Below, piece by piece: positions 36,953 to 46,563 of a stretch of DNA of 64,000 nucleotides. The notes under the pieces were generated by a model. The model searched no databases. It was not told the DNA's origin and saw nothing but the letters and a program-made list of their open reading frames with translations. The position numbers and the translations under genes were made by a program. Within the stretch, counting starts at the first letter, position 1. Every line of letters begins with the position of its first letter. The stretch spans positions 1 to 64,000 of the forward strand of contig NZ_FQVI01000006.1 in NCBI RefSeq assembly GCF_900129135.1, given 5' to 3'. This DNA comes from Lactonifactor longoviformis DSM 17459 (lineage in GTDB: Bacteria > Bacillota > Clostridia > Lachnospirales > Lachnospiraceae).

Positions 36953-36960
36953 ATTTTTGT

Positions 36961-36996
36961 GAATACGGGCGTCCCTCACCGGGGAAGCCCGTATTC
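36961..36996. terminator. Inverted repeat at the convergent gene end
   Basis: GAATACGGGC (36961-36970) pairs perfectly with 36987-36996. The stop codon of the minus-strand HD-domain gene lies in the loop. It probably ends transcription from both sides. Confidence 0.6.
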
Positions 36997-38421
36997 TCTG
37001 AGGATACAGAATCGGGTGGAATAGAGGCCTGACATAAGGGAGGCCGGGTTGTCACAGAGCAGTGAGGGCGCTTTCCCCTCTTCAATTACAGTAATGCCTT
37101 CCTGCATCCGCCGTATCGTCATCCGCCGGATATCCGCCTCCGTGAGGCCCGAGACATCCCGGAGACGTTCAAGCTCTCTGCAGAAGGTTTCCCGGGGCAG
37201 CTGGCCGGTGAAGTTTCCCAGGTGGAGGATGGGAACTGCCTCACAGGCATCATCCAGAAGGTTTTGATAGATGGGATGCTCTTCCAGACGCTTCATTAAT
37301 TCTTCTTTGCTGTTAAACGTAATGGATATCTCCCGGTTTTCGGTGAGATCCAGCTCCTGATATTTCAGCAGAAGTTCCTGGAAGATATCTGCATAGGGGG
37401 AATACCCCATGGATACATGATGCAGGCTGTCCCAGAATGCCCGGTCAGTGAAATACAGAAATTCTGTCTTTCCATTATGCTTTTTGACATATTGGAGCAG
37501 AACATCCGGAGAGGGGTACTCGCTGGTATTTCTGGAAATAAACACCTCCGTCAGAGAACGGGCCATGAATTCCAGGATCGCCACATGGCGGTTAAAGAAA
37601 ACCTGGGTGTAGGAAAAATACCGGTTCATGAGAAACTGATCAGCGATGGAAATCCCTTTGGAATGAACACCGATGATCTCCGTATCCTGATACCTGGTAC
37701 GTGCCAGACTCCTGAGAAACAGCCCAAGTTCAAAGCCGCCGTAGCTGGTTCCGGAAAAGGTGGCATCCCTCATAATATAATCGATTCTGTCGGCATCCAG
37801 CTCCGAGTGGATCAGCTGTGCCAGGCCCGAGATGCCAGGATTGCGCTCCACATTTCCGGTAATAATGTCGCAGATATTATCAATCTGTATCAGGGAGGAG
37901 CCCCCGCAGTATTTCTCAATAATTCTAATAATATCTTCATCATGGCGGATGACTTCCCTGGTAATATGCTCATGATGAAATGGATTGGGAGATTCCTGCA
38001 TGCAGCGCAGGCTGGGATGATCCAGGCCATTCAGACTGTTTTGCACCCTGCGTTTCTGATTCACAAGAATATTCTCCGGATCCCGTGGGAGTGATTTGTA
38101 GGCCTGTTCCCCCACATGGGAGAGGGGATAGTGCCCGATATCGTGAAGAAGGCCTGCCAGCCGCACCAGCTGCCGCTCCTCCCCTGTATAGTTCAGCTGT
38201 ATGGCCATCTGGTCGGCAATGTACATAACCCCCAGGGAATGGATAAAACGGGTATGCTCTGCGCCGGGAAAGATCCAATTGGTCAGGCTCAGCTGCTTGA
38301 TGCTCTGCAGGCGCTTGAAGACAGGAAGCTCTATAATCTCCTTCTCCACAGCAGTATATTCAATAAATCCATGTACATTATCCAGAATCTTGTCTACAAA
38401 ACGGATTTCATATCCACTCAT
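36976..38421 (-). CDS. HD-domain phosphohydrolase (dNTPase/SAMHD1-like), 481 aa
   Basis: Metal-dependent nucleotide hydrolase type. HD residues are visible as HTRFIHSLGV (about residues 56-65) and LLHDIGHYPLSHVGE (about 90-105), followed by the downstream Asp in LDADRIDYIMRDATFSGTSYGG. These and the length match the YwfO-like HD family, whose members hydrolyse dNTPs. AGGTG precedes the start codon on the minus strand. No operon partner; the LacI gene diverges from it. Confidence 0.9.
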   Translation of the reverse strand: MSGYEIRFVDKILDNVHGFIEYTAVEKEIIELPVFKRLQSIKQLSLTNWIFPGAEHTRFIHSLGVMYIADQMAIQLNYTGEERQLVRLAGLLHDIGHYPLSHVGEQAYKSLPRDPENILVNQKRRVQNSLNGLDHPSLRCMQESPNPFHHEHITREVIRHDEDIIRIIEKYCGGSSLIQIDNICDIITGNVERNPGISGLAQLIHSELDADRIDYIMRDATFSGTSYGGFELGLFLRSLARTRYQDTEIIGVHSKGISIADQFLMNRYFSYTQVFFNRHVAILEFMARSLTEVFISRNTSEYPSPDVLLQYVKKHNGKTEFLYFTDRAFWDSLHHVSMGYSPYADIFQELLLKYQELDLTENREISITFNSKEELMKRLEEHPIYQNLLDDACEAVPILHLGNFTGQLPRETFCRELERLRDVSGLTEADIRRMTIRRMQEGITVIEEGKAPSLLCDNPASLMSGLYSTRFCILREYGLPR

Positions 38422-38625
38422 TGGTTCACCTCGTATCCAGTCTTTTCATCATGTTTGGTTCGGTTATCTCTGCTATTTTCTATTTATTCTATCATCAGGT
38501 TCCCCTGAGATCCAGTACAAGATGCATACTTCCAGCAACACACTGCCATCCCCGCAAATTGCAGAATATCGGACCCGGCGCCGGATAGCTGTGGATTTTA
38601 CAGAACGAAGTAGAAAAAATGTTTA

Positions 38626-38655
38626 TTGACAACTTGATTTCACGGGAATTATACT
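38626..38655 (+). promoter_or_regulatory. Promoter of the LacI-family gene
   Basis: TTGACA at 38626-38631 and TATACT at 38650-38655, 18 bases apart, 48 bases before the start codon. The rest of the gap from 38422 shows no gene. Confidence 0.7.
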
Positions 38656-38702
38656 TCATTATAGCAGCAATCGTTTGCAGATAAGATAAAAGGAGAAAAG
38701 TT

Positions 38703-39686
38703 ATGGCAGGCATCAGAGATGTTGCAAAAGAGGCCGGGGTAGGGGTCGGTACAGTGTCAAGATTTCTAAATGACAGTGGTTACGTATCAGAAGAGGCGAG
38801 AACGAAAATTGAAGATGCAATGAAAAAGCTTGACTATACACCGAATGAACTGGCAAGGAATCTTTATCATAAAAAGACAGGAATTATTGCAGTGCTGGTG
38901 CCGAATGTTTCTAACCCTTTTTTCGCAGAATTTGTGGATTGCGTAGAGTCGGAGCTGTATAATGCCGGATTTAAAATGATGCTGTGCAATACAGAAAAAG
39001 AAAGCAATGCGGAGCTGGAATATTTGGATATGCTGAATCGGCACATTGTTGACGGGGTAATCACAGGGGTCCACTCTTTGAAGGCGGAGGAATACAGGAG
39101 AATCCATAAGCCGATTGTTGCTTTGGATCGTTACCTGGGAGAAGAGATACCGGTGGTAGCGGTTAACCATAAGGAAGGCGGAAGGCTTGCGGCGGAGACA
39201 TTAATTGAGAATGGATGCAAAAAGATTTTGCATTTTATCGGCAGTACAAGGGTGGAATCTCCGTATCACGAGAGGCATTATGAGTTCGAGAGAATTATGA
39301 AGGAAAATAATATCCGGACAATCTGCTATGAATTGGAATGGAATCGGCTGGATGCTCAGTACTACAAGGAGGCTGTGAAGGATGTTATGTCTCAAAATAT
39401 AGACTTTGACGGCGTTTTCGGGGTTGACAGGCTGGCTATAGAATGCATGAATGAAGTGATAAGAAGACATAAGAAGGTTCCGAAAGATGTGAAATTTGTT
39501 GCTTACGACGGTACCTATATTACGGAAATGGTTGAACCGGAATTAACAGCAATTGTTCAGCCAATAGGAGGGCTGGCAAAGGAATCTGCCCGTCTGATAT
39601 GTAAATTGATTAACGGCAAAATGTATAAGGACAAAAATATTATATTGAATGTAGAATTAAAAAAGAGAAAAACAACAAGTGTTTAA
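38703..39686 (+). CDS. LacI-family transcriptional repressor, 327 aa
   Basis: The N-terminal helix-turn-helix IRDVAKEAGVGVGTVSRFLN and hinge NELARNLYHKKTGIIAVLVPN are typical, followed by a type 1 periplasmic-binding-like effector domain of about 265 residues. AAAAGGAG precedes the ATG. It stands before a sugar-uptake region. Two LacI-type palindromes occur at 52191-52278, before a truncated GH172 gene and the GH32 gene, which makes this protein the best local candidate regulator of fructan or sucrose use. Its effector sugar is not known. Confidence 0.92.
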   Translation: MAGIRDVAKEAGVGVGTVSRFLNDSGYVSEEARTKIEDAMKKLDYTPNELARNLYHKKTGIIAVLVPNVSNPFFAEFVDCVESELYNAGFKMMLCNTEKESNAELEYLDMLNRHIVDGVITGVHSLKAEEYRRIHKPIVALDRYLGEEIPVVAVNHKEGGRLAAETLIENGCKKILHFIGSTRVESPYHERHYEFERIMKENNIRTICYELEWNRLDAQYYKEAVKDVMSQNIDFDGVFGVDRLAIECMNEVIRRHKKVPKDVKFVAYDGTYITEMVEPELTAIVQPIGGLAKESARLICKLINGKMYKDKNIILNVELKKRKTTSV

Positions 39687-39739
39687 GATAAAAGCAGCAT
39701 AAAGCATTGAGAACTATAAATGAGTAAAACCTATCTCAG

Positions 39740-39985
39740 TCATGGTCAATGGAATAACCTTGCGGAAAGGGCTGTCAGGATTATGTGCATCAATTGAGGA
39801 GCAGGGCATGGTGCTGATTGTGGAGGCGTTTTCTCCAGAGTTCGGACATAGATTTTGGTAGTTAGTGCGGGATGACGGCTACGAGAACCGGGCCAAGAGC
39901 ACCGGAGAGCCGCAGTTTTAGCGCTACGATAAACCAAAGATGAGGGGATTCCCTTATATGATCGAACTGTTCTCCTATAGGATTG
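39740..39985 (+). pseudogene. Degenerate transposase-like remnant
   Basis: The frame from ATG at 39742 reads ITLRKGLSGLCASIEEQ, which resembles the start of IS66-type TnpB (consensus TDLRKGIDGLAALIEEQ), then breaks at stop codons; later pieces DDGYENRAKSTGEPQF could follow. A 19-base stretch, 39767-39785, recurs at 51654-51672 at the start of another transposase fragment. Assignment is weak. The rest of 39687-40189 holds no recognisable gene. Confidence 0.35.
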
Positions 39986-40189
39986 TCTTGCGTGCTTCAT
40001 CTGTCCGGAAATCGTGCTGCCAGTATGATTTCTGACCGGATGGAGCACTTGCTTTTTTGTGGATTTTACCGCAGAGCAGGATAAAGGTTTATATTGAGCT
40101 GGAATATATAATTGTGAAGTTTTAAAGAAAATGTTAAACTAATTTTAAATATAGGTAAAGGGTTAGTGATTAATACAAGAAGGAAGCTT

Positions 40190-41947
40190 ATGAGAATGCA
40201 GAGACTATGGAAGTGCCTTGGCGATAAACCAATTCGGACGAAACTGAATATATTTTTTGCAGTCTTAATCGTGATCCCGCTGGTTTTGTTTGGCGTAATC
40301 GTATCGCTGGTGACGCGGGGGATGCAGCTTGACCAGATTTATAAAAGTTCACAGCAGTATCTGAATCAGAGCATGCAGGGGATTGACAACAGCTTATCTG
40401 AGCTTGATAACATCATTATCTCGAATCTCTGGAATGACGATCTGATGAGAATGCTGAATAAAAGTTCGGAGTATCTGTCATCACCGGAGGAAAAAAATCT
40501 TGCGAAAGGTCTTTTGCGAAGCATTGCCAATGCCAGGAAAGATATTGAATGCCTGGTGATCGTGACAGAGAATAAAGAGAAATTTACGTATTCTACAGGA
40601 GATATGTATACTTTAGTAAATGAATATCTCCGGAATGATGAACTTGACTGGGATGAAACTGTTAAACAGAAATATCAGAGGGGTGAAACAGTTTGGCAGG
40701 GGGTTCCTGAAACGGACGAGTACGTGGTGGGAGTACGGAAAATTCGTGATTTTGAAACGCTGAAAGATTTGGGAAGGCTCTATGTTTTTTTCAAAGAGGA
40801 GACGATCCGGCAGCAGTACGAAGAACTGAAAATAACTCCGGGTAGTTTTTTTGCGGTGCGGGATGAGCAGGGGCAGATAGTGTCTTGTGATGGGCAGGAT
40901 ATTGTGTTTACAGATGATTTTCAATCGGACAACCGAAAGGAGTTGAGCATTGCGCATGTGAATGACAGAGCATATTATTATGAGGAACTGAAGAATACCG
41001 ATATTGGATGGACGATTCAGGAATTCACGCCGAAGGATGAGATGATGCAGGACATCTACCGCATACAGTTGCTGCTTGCTTCCATTATACTGATGATATT
41101 AGGAGTACTGTTCCTGATTATGAATCGGTTTTCGAATTCTATCACTGAGCCCATCCGAAATCTGCAGGAGAAAATGCTTGAGGTTAGAAATGAGAATTTT
41201 GATGTAGTTGCCGAAGTAGAACATCAGGATGAGATGGGAGAATTGGCGACTACTTTTAACGCTATGACGGGACGGATCAAGCGCCTGATAGAGGAAGATT
41301 ATAAGAGCAAAATTCTACTTAAAGAAACAGAATATAAGTTTCTACGTGCGCAGATCAATCCTCATTTTTTGTATAACACTCTGGATGCTATCAGTTGGAT
41401 GGCTTCCATGGGAGGAAATAAAGATGTGAGCAAAATGGCAGTTGCCCTGGGCAGAATATTAAGATGGTCGATTTCTAATACAGAAAACATTGTTACTCTG
41501 AAAGAGGAAGTAAGTAACACGGAGGATTATCTGTCAATACAGAGAATTCGGTACGGAGACAGTCTGGAATATGCGGTTTCTGTGGACGAGCCGGAGCTGA
41601 GCATGCATGTGCCTAAAATGATACTGCAGCCTCTGGTGGAAAATGCTCTAGTACATGGTCTGGAAATGAAGGACGGGGATAAGCGTCTCCTGATCGCAGC
41701 AGATTCTGATGATTCGGTTTTAAAAATCACAATCAGGGATAATGGAGTTGGCATGACCTCTGAAAAAGTAGAAGAGGTTATGAGCGGCAAAGTGCGTCAG
41801 CAGAAGCAGCACGGAGTAGGGCTGTATAATGTACATAAACGTATTCAAATGAACTATGGAGAAAAGTTTGGTGTTGAAATTTCAAGTACAGTTGATGTTG
41901 GGACAGAAATTGTAATAACAGTACCTTTAGAAGGAGGGGCAGTATGA
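40190..41947 (+). CDS. YesM-type sensor histidine kinase, 585 aa
   Basis: Second membrane sensor kinase of the window. A membrane helix near residues 20-45, an extracellular sensor region to about 285, a second helix (LLLASIILMILGVLFLIM), a HAMP region (NSITEPIRNLQEKML) and the kinase domain with QINPHFLYNTLDAISWM, His392 being the phospho-site. The ATPase boxes are NALVHGL and RDNGVGM. ATG at 40190 with AAGGAAG before it is preferred to GTG at 40166. The response regulator start overlaps its end by four bases. Two binding-protein genes follow in the same operon. Confidence 0.92.
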   Translation: MRMQRLWKCLGDKPIRTKLNIFFAVLIVIPLVLFGVIVSLVTRGMQLDQIYKSSQQYLNQSMQGIDNSLSELDNIIISNLWNDDLMRMLNKSSEYLSSPEEKNLAKGLLRSIANARKDIECLVIVTENKEKFTYSTGDMYTLVNEYLRNDELDWDETVKQKYQRGETVWQGVPETDEYVVGVRKIRDFETLKDLGRLYVFFKEETIRQQYEELKITPGSFFAVRDEQGQIVSCDGQDIVFTDDFQSDNRKELSIAHVNDRAYYYEELKNTDIGWTIQEFTPKDEMMQDIYRIQLLLASIILMILGVLFLIMNRFSNSITEPIRNLQEKMLEVRNENFDVVAEVEHQDEMGELATTFNAMTGRIKRLIEEDYKSKILLKETEYKFLRAQINPHFLYNTLDAISWMASMGGNKDVSKMAVALGRILRWSISNTENIVTLKEEVSNTEDYLSIQRIRYGDSLEYAVSVDEPELSMHVPKMILQPLVENALVHGLEMKDGDKRLLIAADSDDSVLKITIRDNGVGMTSEKVEEVMSGKVRQQKQHGVGLYNVHKRIQMNYGEKFGVEISSTVDVGTEIVITVPLEGGAV

Positions 41948-43536
41948 AAATCCGAGTTATGATTGTAGAGGACGAGCCCATTATCCGCATGGGAATTGCC
42001 AGTGTACTGCCTTGGGATGAGATAGATTGTGAAGTAGTAGCCTTGGCGGAAAATGGAGTGGATGGGCTGGAAAAGGCGAAGAGCTTTCAGCCTCAGCTGG
42101 TAATCAGCGACATCCGCATGCCTAAGATGGATGGTTTGTCCATGATTGAGACGCTTGTATCTGCAAATCCGGATATCCAGGTTATTTTGCTGACGGGATA
42201 TAAAGAGTTTGAATATGCGCAGAGAGCAATTTCATTTGGAGTGAGTAATTATATTTTAAAACCGGTAGATCAGGATGAATTATTAGAGGTCGTAAAGGAG
42301 CTGGCAGAGAAAATAAAAAAATCCATAGCGCTGAAAAAAGAGAAGGAATTGCTTAAAGCTAAGGTGAAGGAAAGTTTGCCTATCTTAAAGGATAAATTCA
42401 TTTCCAGCTTACTATTCAGCAGCCCGGATACCCTTTATCGCGTCTGTGAGAAAATGGAATATTTTAATTTGCGGATAGACAGGTTTGCCATTTTGAACAT
42501 TGAAATTGATTCCTTTCATGAGTTGGAAAAAGGGTTTACAGAAGATGATGTGCAGATATTGCTTTTTCTGATTGTGGAGCAGATAGAAGAACTTTTGCCG
42601 GATTACGGCTTTACGGCTATTACCTTTCATCATAAAAAATCAGTCTATGCCATTATTGGCGGCGATAAGGAAATGATGACGAAGGAGTTGCTGCCGGAGT
42701 ATGCGCGGGAACTGGGAGAGCGGATTGAATCCTGTGGGAGGTTTTCCGTGTCCATTGGTATCAGCCGGGCATATGAAGGAGCAGCCAATATCAGAAAAGC
42801 ACGGATAGAAGCCGATAAATGTGCGGTACAGAGCTATTATCTGGGAGCAGGCAGTGTGATCTGTTACAGCGATTTACAAAACATTTCCGATAGCGGGGAA
42901 GGCGTTGCAGAGGTAGAAACAGAGGCTTTCTTTGAAGCGCTGAGACAGGGTGGTGATATTGCAGCGGAGGCGCGGCATCTGTGTGATCAATTGAAAAATG
43001 TGAAAAATATCATCATAGTAAAAAGTACCGTGGCAGAATGGATTTCCAAAAGCTACCGTTATTTAATGGAAGACTATGGGGAAAGCACAGAACTTTCAGA
43101 GAGCCTTGAAACTGCAATGGAAAAAACTTACTATGCAAAAAGCCTGCAGAATTTTATGGATATTATGAATGAAACCAGTGGCTGGATAGAGGGATTCATT
43201 AGTCAGAAGCAATTATCGCGTACGGAGTATATTATGGACAGGGCAGTGCAGTATATGAGAGAAAATTGCAGAAGAGAGATTTCTCTGGAAGAGGTGGCAG
43301 ATCAGGTCTATGTAAGCAAGTGGTATTTTAGTAAATTATTTCGCAAGGAAAAGGGTATCAAATTTAGTGACTATATGAGTGCACTTAGGATTGATCAGGC
43401 ACAGAAGATTATTCGGGAAAACCCAAGCTTGAAAAATTACGAAGTGGCGGATATGGTGGGTTTTGGAAACGTTCGGTATTTTAGCCAGTTGTTTAAGAAA
43501 ATTACAGGAAAGACACCGTCTGAATTCAGAGGATAA
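41944..43536 (+). CDS. YesN-type response regulator with AraC output domain, 530 aa
   Basis: Receiver domain with EDEP at the N-terminus, Asp56 in VISDIRMPKMDG, and YILKPVDQ. A central region of about 280 residues follows, then two AraC helix-turn-helix units (ISLEEVADQVYVSKWYFSKLF and NYEVADMVGFGNVRYFSQLF) and the closing KITGKTPSEFR. ATGA overlap with the kinase gene. It probably activates the nearby binding-protein and importer genes. Confidence 0.93.
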   Translation: MKIRVMIVEDEPIIRMGIASVLPWDEIDCEVVALAENGVDGLEKAKSFQPQLVISDIRMPKMDGLSMIETLVSANPDIQVILLTGYKEFEYAQRAISFGVSNYILKPVDQDELLEVVKELAEKIKKSIALKKEKELLKAKVKESLPILKDKFISSLLFSSPDTLYRVCEKMEYFNLRIDRFAILNIEIDSFHELEKGFTEDDVQILLFLIVEQIEELLPDYGFTAITFHHKKSVYAIIGGDKEMMTKELLPEYARELGERIESCGRFSVSIGISRAYEGAANIRKARIEADKCAVQSYYLGAGSVICYSDLQNISDSGEGVAEVETEAFFEALRQGGDIAAEARHLCDQLKNVKNIIIVKSTVAEWISKSYRYLMEDYGESTELSESLETAMEKTYYAKSLQNFMDIMNETSGWIEGFISQKQLSRTEYIMDRAVQYMRENCRREISLEEVADQVYVSKWYFSKLFRKEKGIKFSDYMSALRIDQAQKIIRENPSLKNYEVADMVGFGNVRYFSQLFKKITGKTPSEFRG

Positions 43537-43541
43537 TCAGA

Positions 43542-44774
43542 ATGAAGAATCGAACAAATAAAATACTTTATATCATAAGTATCGCATTTCTGGTGCTGGG
43601 AGCGGTGGGACTGATAATATCAATGGAAATGCGGGAAAGCGTACAGCCACAGGGTACAGTGGATGAAGAGAAGATAAGCTTCGCTTTATATGGCAATGAA
43701 GAAATACAAAAGATTGCAGAAGAAGTAGCGGAAACCTTTATGAAACAGAATAAGTGCAAGGTCGAGGTATACTGCTATGCTTCAGAAGAAGAACTGAATT
43801 CCAAAATAATCAGTCAGATAGCAGGAGGGACTACTTTTGATGTTTTCTATACAAATCAAGATATTCTTTCCAGGTTAATGGAAGTTAATGAACTTCAGGA
43901 GCTGGACGATATAGTAGAGTCCAGGCGTCAGGAAGGGGATGAATTTTATGCGGTAGCACTGGAGAACGGAAATTTCGATGGAAAGCAATATGCACTGCCT
44001 GCGGGGGTTATGCCCTACATGATTTATTATAATAGAAGTTTTCTTACAGAAAATGGGTTGGAGGATGTTCAGACATTGTTTGAAAAAAAGCAGTGGAATT
44101 TAGAAGGATTTGCAGCCTATATGAGGGCTGTTAAAGAGAGAACAGGAAAACCGGGGATTGCGCTGCCAGGAGACTGGACTGTGGCAGAGCCTTTTGTGCG
44201 TTGTGACGGAGGCAAATATAAAGCGGCGGATGGTCAGGTTGAATTGAATGATAAAGCACTGGAAACATTGGAGGTTCTGGGACAGTTGATGGAGGAAGGG
44301 ACTGTGATGAATGCTGAAACAGAGGACAGTACATCTTTGGCAGAAGCGTTTTCCGCAGGAGAACTGCCTATGATTATTGGCGGTCTGGAGATGACGCGTG
44401 TTTGCAGCAGGATAGATTTTGAATGGGATATTGTCCCTTATCCCTCTGTTGAGAGTGATTTCCAGAATAGTAATTTTGATGTCCCACTGGTCGCAGCGGG
44501 GAATGGCAAGCATGTGCGGATGGCTAAGAAATTTCTCAGTTACTATGTCAGTACTCTGGGACAGAAAATCCGCCTGGAAAAGGGAGAATGTCTGATTCCT
44601 TCTTTGAGCATGGTTTTTTACACCAGTATGGGGGATGTGGAATTTCCCGAGCATTCCAATTATTATTTCTTTGCTATCGAAAATGGATACTCTTCTAACA
44701 GAACTGGTATTTTAGATAATGAAAAAGAACAGATACTGGATATCTGGGGGGATTACATGGAGGACGGAACATGA
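43542..44774 (+). CDS. Membrane-anchored family-1 solute-binding protein, 410 aa
   Basis: A family-1 extracellular binding-protein fold (ISFALYGNEEIQKIAEEVAETFMKQ, then GGTTFDVFYTNQDILSRLME and ALPAGVMPYMIYYNRSFL). The N-terminus is a hydrophobic helix (about 9-30) without a lipobox cysteine, so the protein may stay anchored. No permease is beside it; instead it lies behind a sensor kinase and response regulator, five bases from the latter, and overlaps the next binding protein by four bases. A role as a ligand-presenting partner of the kinase is therefore plausible. Confidence 0.85.
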   Translation: MKNRTNKILYIISIAFLVLGAVGLIISMEMRESVQPQGTVDEEKISFALYGNEEIQKIAEEVAETFMKQNKCKVEVYCYASEEELNSKIISQIAGGTTFDVFYTNQDILSRLMEVNELQELDDIVESRRQEGDEFYAVALENGNFDGKQYALPAGVMPYMIYYNRSFLTENGLEDVQTLFEKKQWNLEGFAAYMRAVKERTGKPGIALPGDWTVAEPFVRCDGGKYKAADGQVELNDKALETLEVLGQLMEEGTVMNAETEDSTSLAEAFSAGELPMIIGGLEMTRVCSRIDFEWDIVPYPSVESDFQNSNFDVPLVAAGNGKHVRMAKKFLSYYVSTLGQKIRLEKGECLIPSLSMVFYTSMGDVEFPEHSNYYFFAIENGYSSNRTGILDNEKEQILDIWGDYMEDGT

Positions 44775-45775
44775 AAATAGGACGTTGGCTGTTTTGGGTA
44801 ATATTGTCAGCAGTCATTCTGACCGGGTGCGGCAGGCATTCTCAGCAAGAGGAGAACAGCATGATCAAGCTGGCTTTTATTTCGAAAGATCTGGATCATT
44901 ACTGGTATCAGCAGGTGAAGTCAGGAATGGAAAGCAAATGTCAGGAAATGGGGATGAAGCTGCAGTGTTTTAATTCGGATTATGATGACGATACATGTAT
45001 CAGACAGGTAAAGCAGGTGATCAGGGAAGAATATGATGGCCTGATGATCTGCGCAACTGAGCAGAAGCTGGGGAGCGAAATAGGAAAGCTGTGTGCGGAA
45101 GCGGAAATTCCTGTAGTCACGATAGATGATTCCATGAGGGATGCCGATGGTAAGGAATTCCCTTATGTAGGTATGGCAACAAGGGAAGTTGGCTCTATTG
45201 GCGGAGCTGCGCTGGCAAAGATGGCAAAGGAAAAGGAGTTTCCGCTGGAAAACGGGGATGTACGCATATTGGAAATAGATGTACCCCGTCTGAGTGTTTT
45301 TCGAGAGCGGCTGACAGGATATGAGGATGCACTGCTTACCAATTCGCCTCTAAACAGGGAGAACATTACGGTAATTGATGTTTCTACAGGAATGTATGAG
45401 GCAAATTGCGAAATAGTAAAGCGCTATTTTCAGGAAAATGTTCCGGATAAAAATACCTACTGGATTATCTGTGGGGTAAACGATGACTGTGCATTAGCTC
45501 CAATGCATGTTCTGAAAGAGATGGGTGTTCCAGCGGAACAGATTATTGCCTGTGGTCTGGGCGGGTATGAACTGAGTATCCGGGAATTTGAGGCGCAAAA
45601 CAGGAACTATATAACAGTTATGACCCAGCCGGATGTTGAGGGAGCACAGGCAGCGGAGATGCTGCATGAATATCTGGTGAATGGAGAAGAGCTGGATACT
45701 TCTATTATCCTGGGCGGGGCAGTTGCGACCTGTGATAATTATATGCTATATTTTGAAGATAGTGGCAATAAATAA
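44771..45775 (+). CDS. AraF-like sugar-binding lipoprotein, 334 aa
   Basis: Lipobox LTGC (Cys20) and a type 1 periplasmic-binding fold. The segment WIICGVNDDCALAPMHVLKEMG and GLGGYELSIREFE match the L-arabinose-binding group. It is clearly related to the protein at 46564 (for example VTIDDSMRDADGKEFPYVGM beside VTIDDNIMDADGNQVPHVGM) but is less conserved and belongs to the kinase operon, not to the importer operon. It may act in sensing, as in systems where a binding protein docks with the kinase. The operon ends at a hairpin just behind it. Confidence 0.87.
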   Translation: MKIGRWLFWVILSAVILTGCGRHSQQEENSMIKLAFISKDLDHYWYQQVKSGMESKCQEMGMKLQCFNSDYDDDTCIRQVKQVIREEYDGLMICATEQKLGSEIGKLCAEAEIPVVTIDDSMRDADGKEFPYVGMATREVGSIGGAALAKMAKEKEFPLENGDVRILEIDVPRLSVFRERLTGYEDALLTNSPLNRENITVIDVSTGMYEANCEIVKRYFQENVPDKNTYWIICGVNDDCALAPMHVLKEMGVPAEQIIACGLGGYELSIREFEAQNRNYITVMTQPDVEGAQAAEMLHEYLVNGEELDTSIILGGAVATCDNYMLYFEDSGNK

Positions 45776-45776
45776 A

Positions 45777-45817
45777 GGGGCTGTCGGGAAATGGTTTTTT
45801 CAACTCCCGGACACCCC
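45777..45817 (+). terminator. Hairpin after the sensor operon (terminator or IS end)
   Basis: GGGGCTGTCGGGA (45777-45789) pairs with TCCCGGACACCCC (45805-45817) with few mismatches; the loop contains TTTTTT. It lies directly after the stop codon and beside a transposase remnant, so part of it may be an insertion-sequence end. Confidence 0.5.
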
Positions 45818-45874
45818 ATTAGGAGCATCCCTGTAGGAATCATGGCTTTCATGCCTCTTGTTCGTTTTTTTCTC

Positions 45875-46358
45875 TTATGCAGTTTTCCCTTCTTCTGCTC
45901 TTTCGTATTTCTTTAATTCCCCTTGCAGAAATCGATAGTATTTATTCTGATTTCGCCCCATCTCATGCAGCATGAATTCTTTATTTACTTTTCCTTCGTT
46001 CAATAATGAAATGTTTTCATTCTCATTCATATCTCCGAAATTTCCCTCCGTCTGGATAGAGCGTACCACACGGTGATGCGCCTCTTCCCCGCTTTGGGTA
46101 TTCTCTTAACTTTCTTCCTGCAGCTCTCGGGCCTCATAGATTGCTTTTCCATGCCCCTGTTTTCCTTTGTTCGATGCTTCCTCTCCATACAAAGGTGTAG
46201 CGGTTCGCATTTGCTTCTATAATTGTACTGTCGATATACAGCGTCTTAGGTGTCACCAGGCCTTCTTTTTCCAGACGGCGGATAAACTGATAGTGGAGGT
46301 CATCCAGGACCTCGTCCGTAAGCTTCTCGCCGATAAAATCATAAAAATCATCCCGCAA
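45875..46358 (-). pseudogene. IS1182-family transposase remnant
   Basis: Two minus-strand pieces survive. The upstream one (46134-46358) reads TLYIDSTIIEANANRYTFVW, the hallmark of IS1182-type transposases (first catalytic Asp region). The downstream one (45875-46069) reads RSIQTEGNFGDMNENENI, the C-terminal region with the catalytic Glu. The core between them is deleted and frames are broken, so it is inactive. It separates the sensor operon from the importer operon. The rest of the 45818-46563 gap shows no gene. Confidence 0.85.
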
Positions 46359-46563
46359 TCACACATATATAAAACCTCCTAAGAGTTTGAAACTGATTTT
46401 GCCAAAGTGAGTCCGAAAATTGCTTTCCCGATTGGACAAAATCACAGCACATATTGCCAAGATTGTCTCATTCTAAAAGATAATGGGATATGGTTTAATA
46501 TACTCAAGTTAAAACAGAACACACAAACAAGGGTGTTCACAAAGAATAAGGAGGAAGCAGAAT

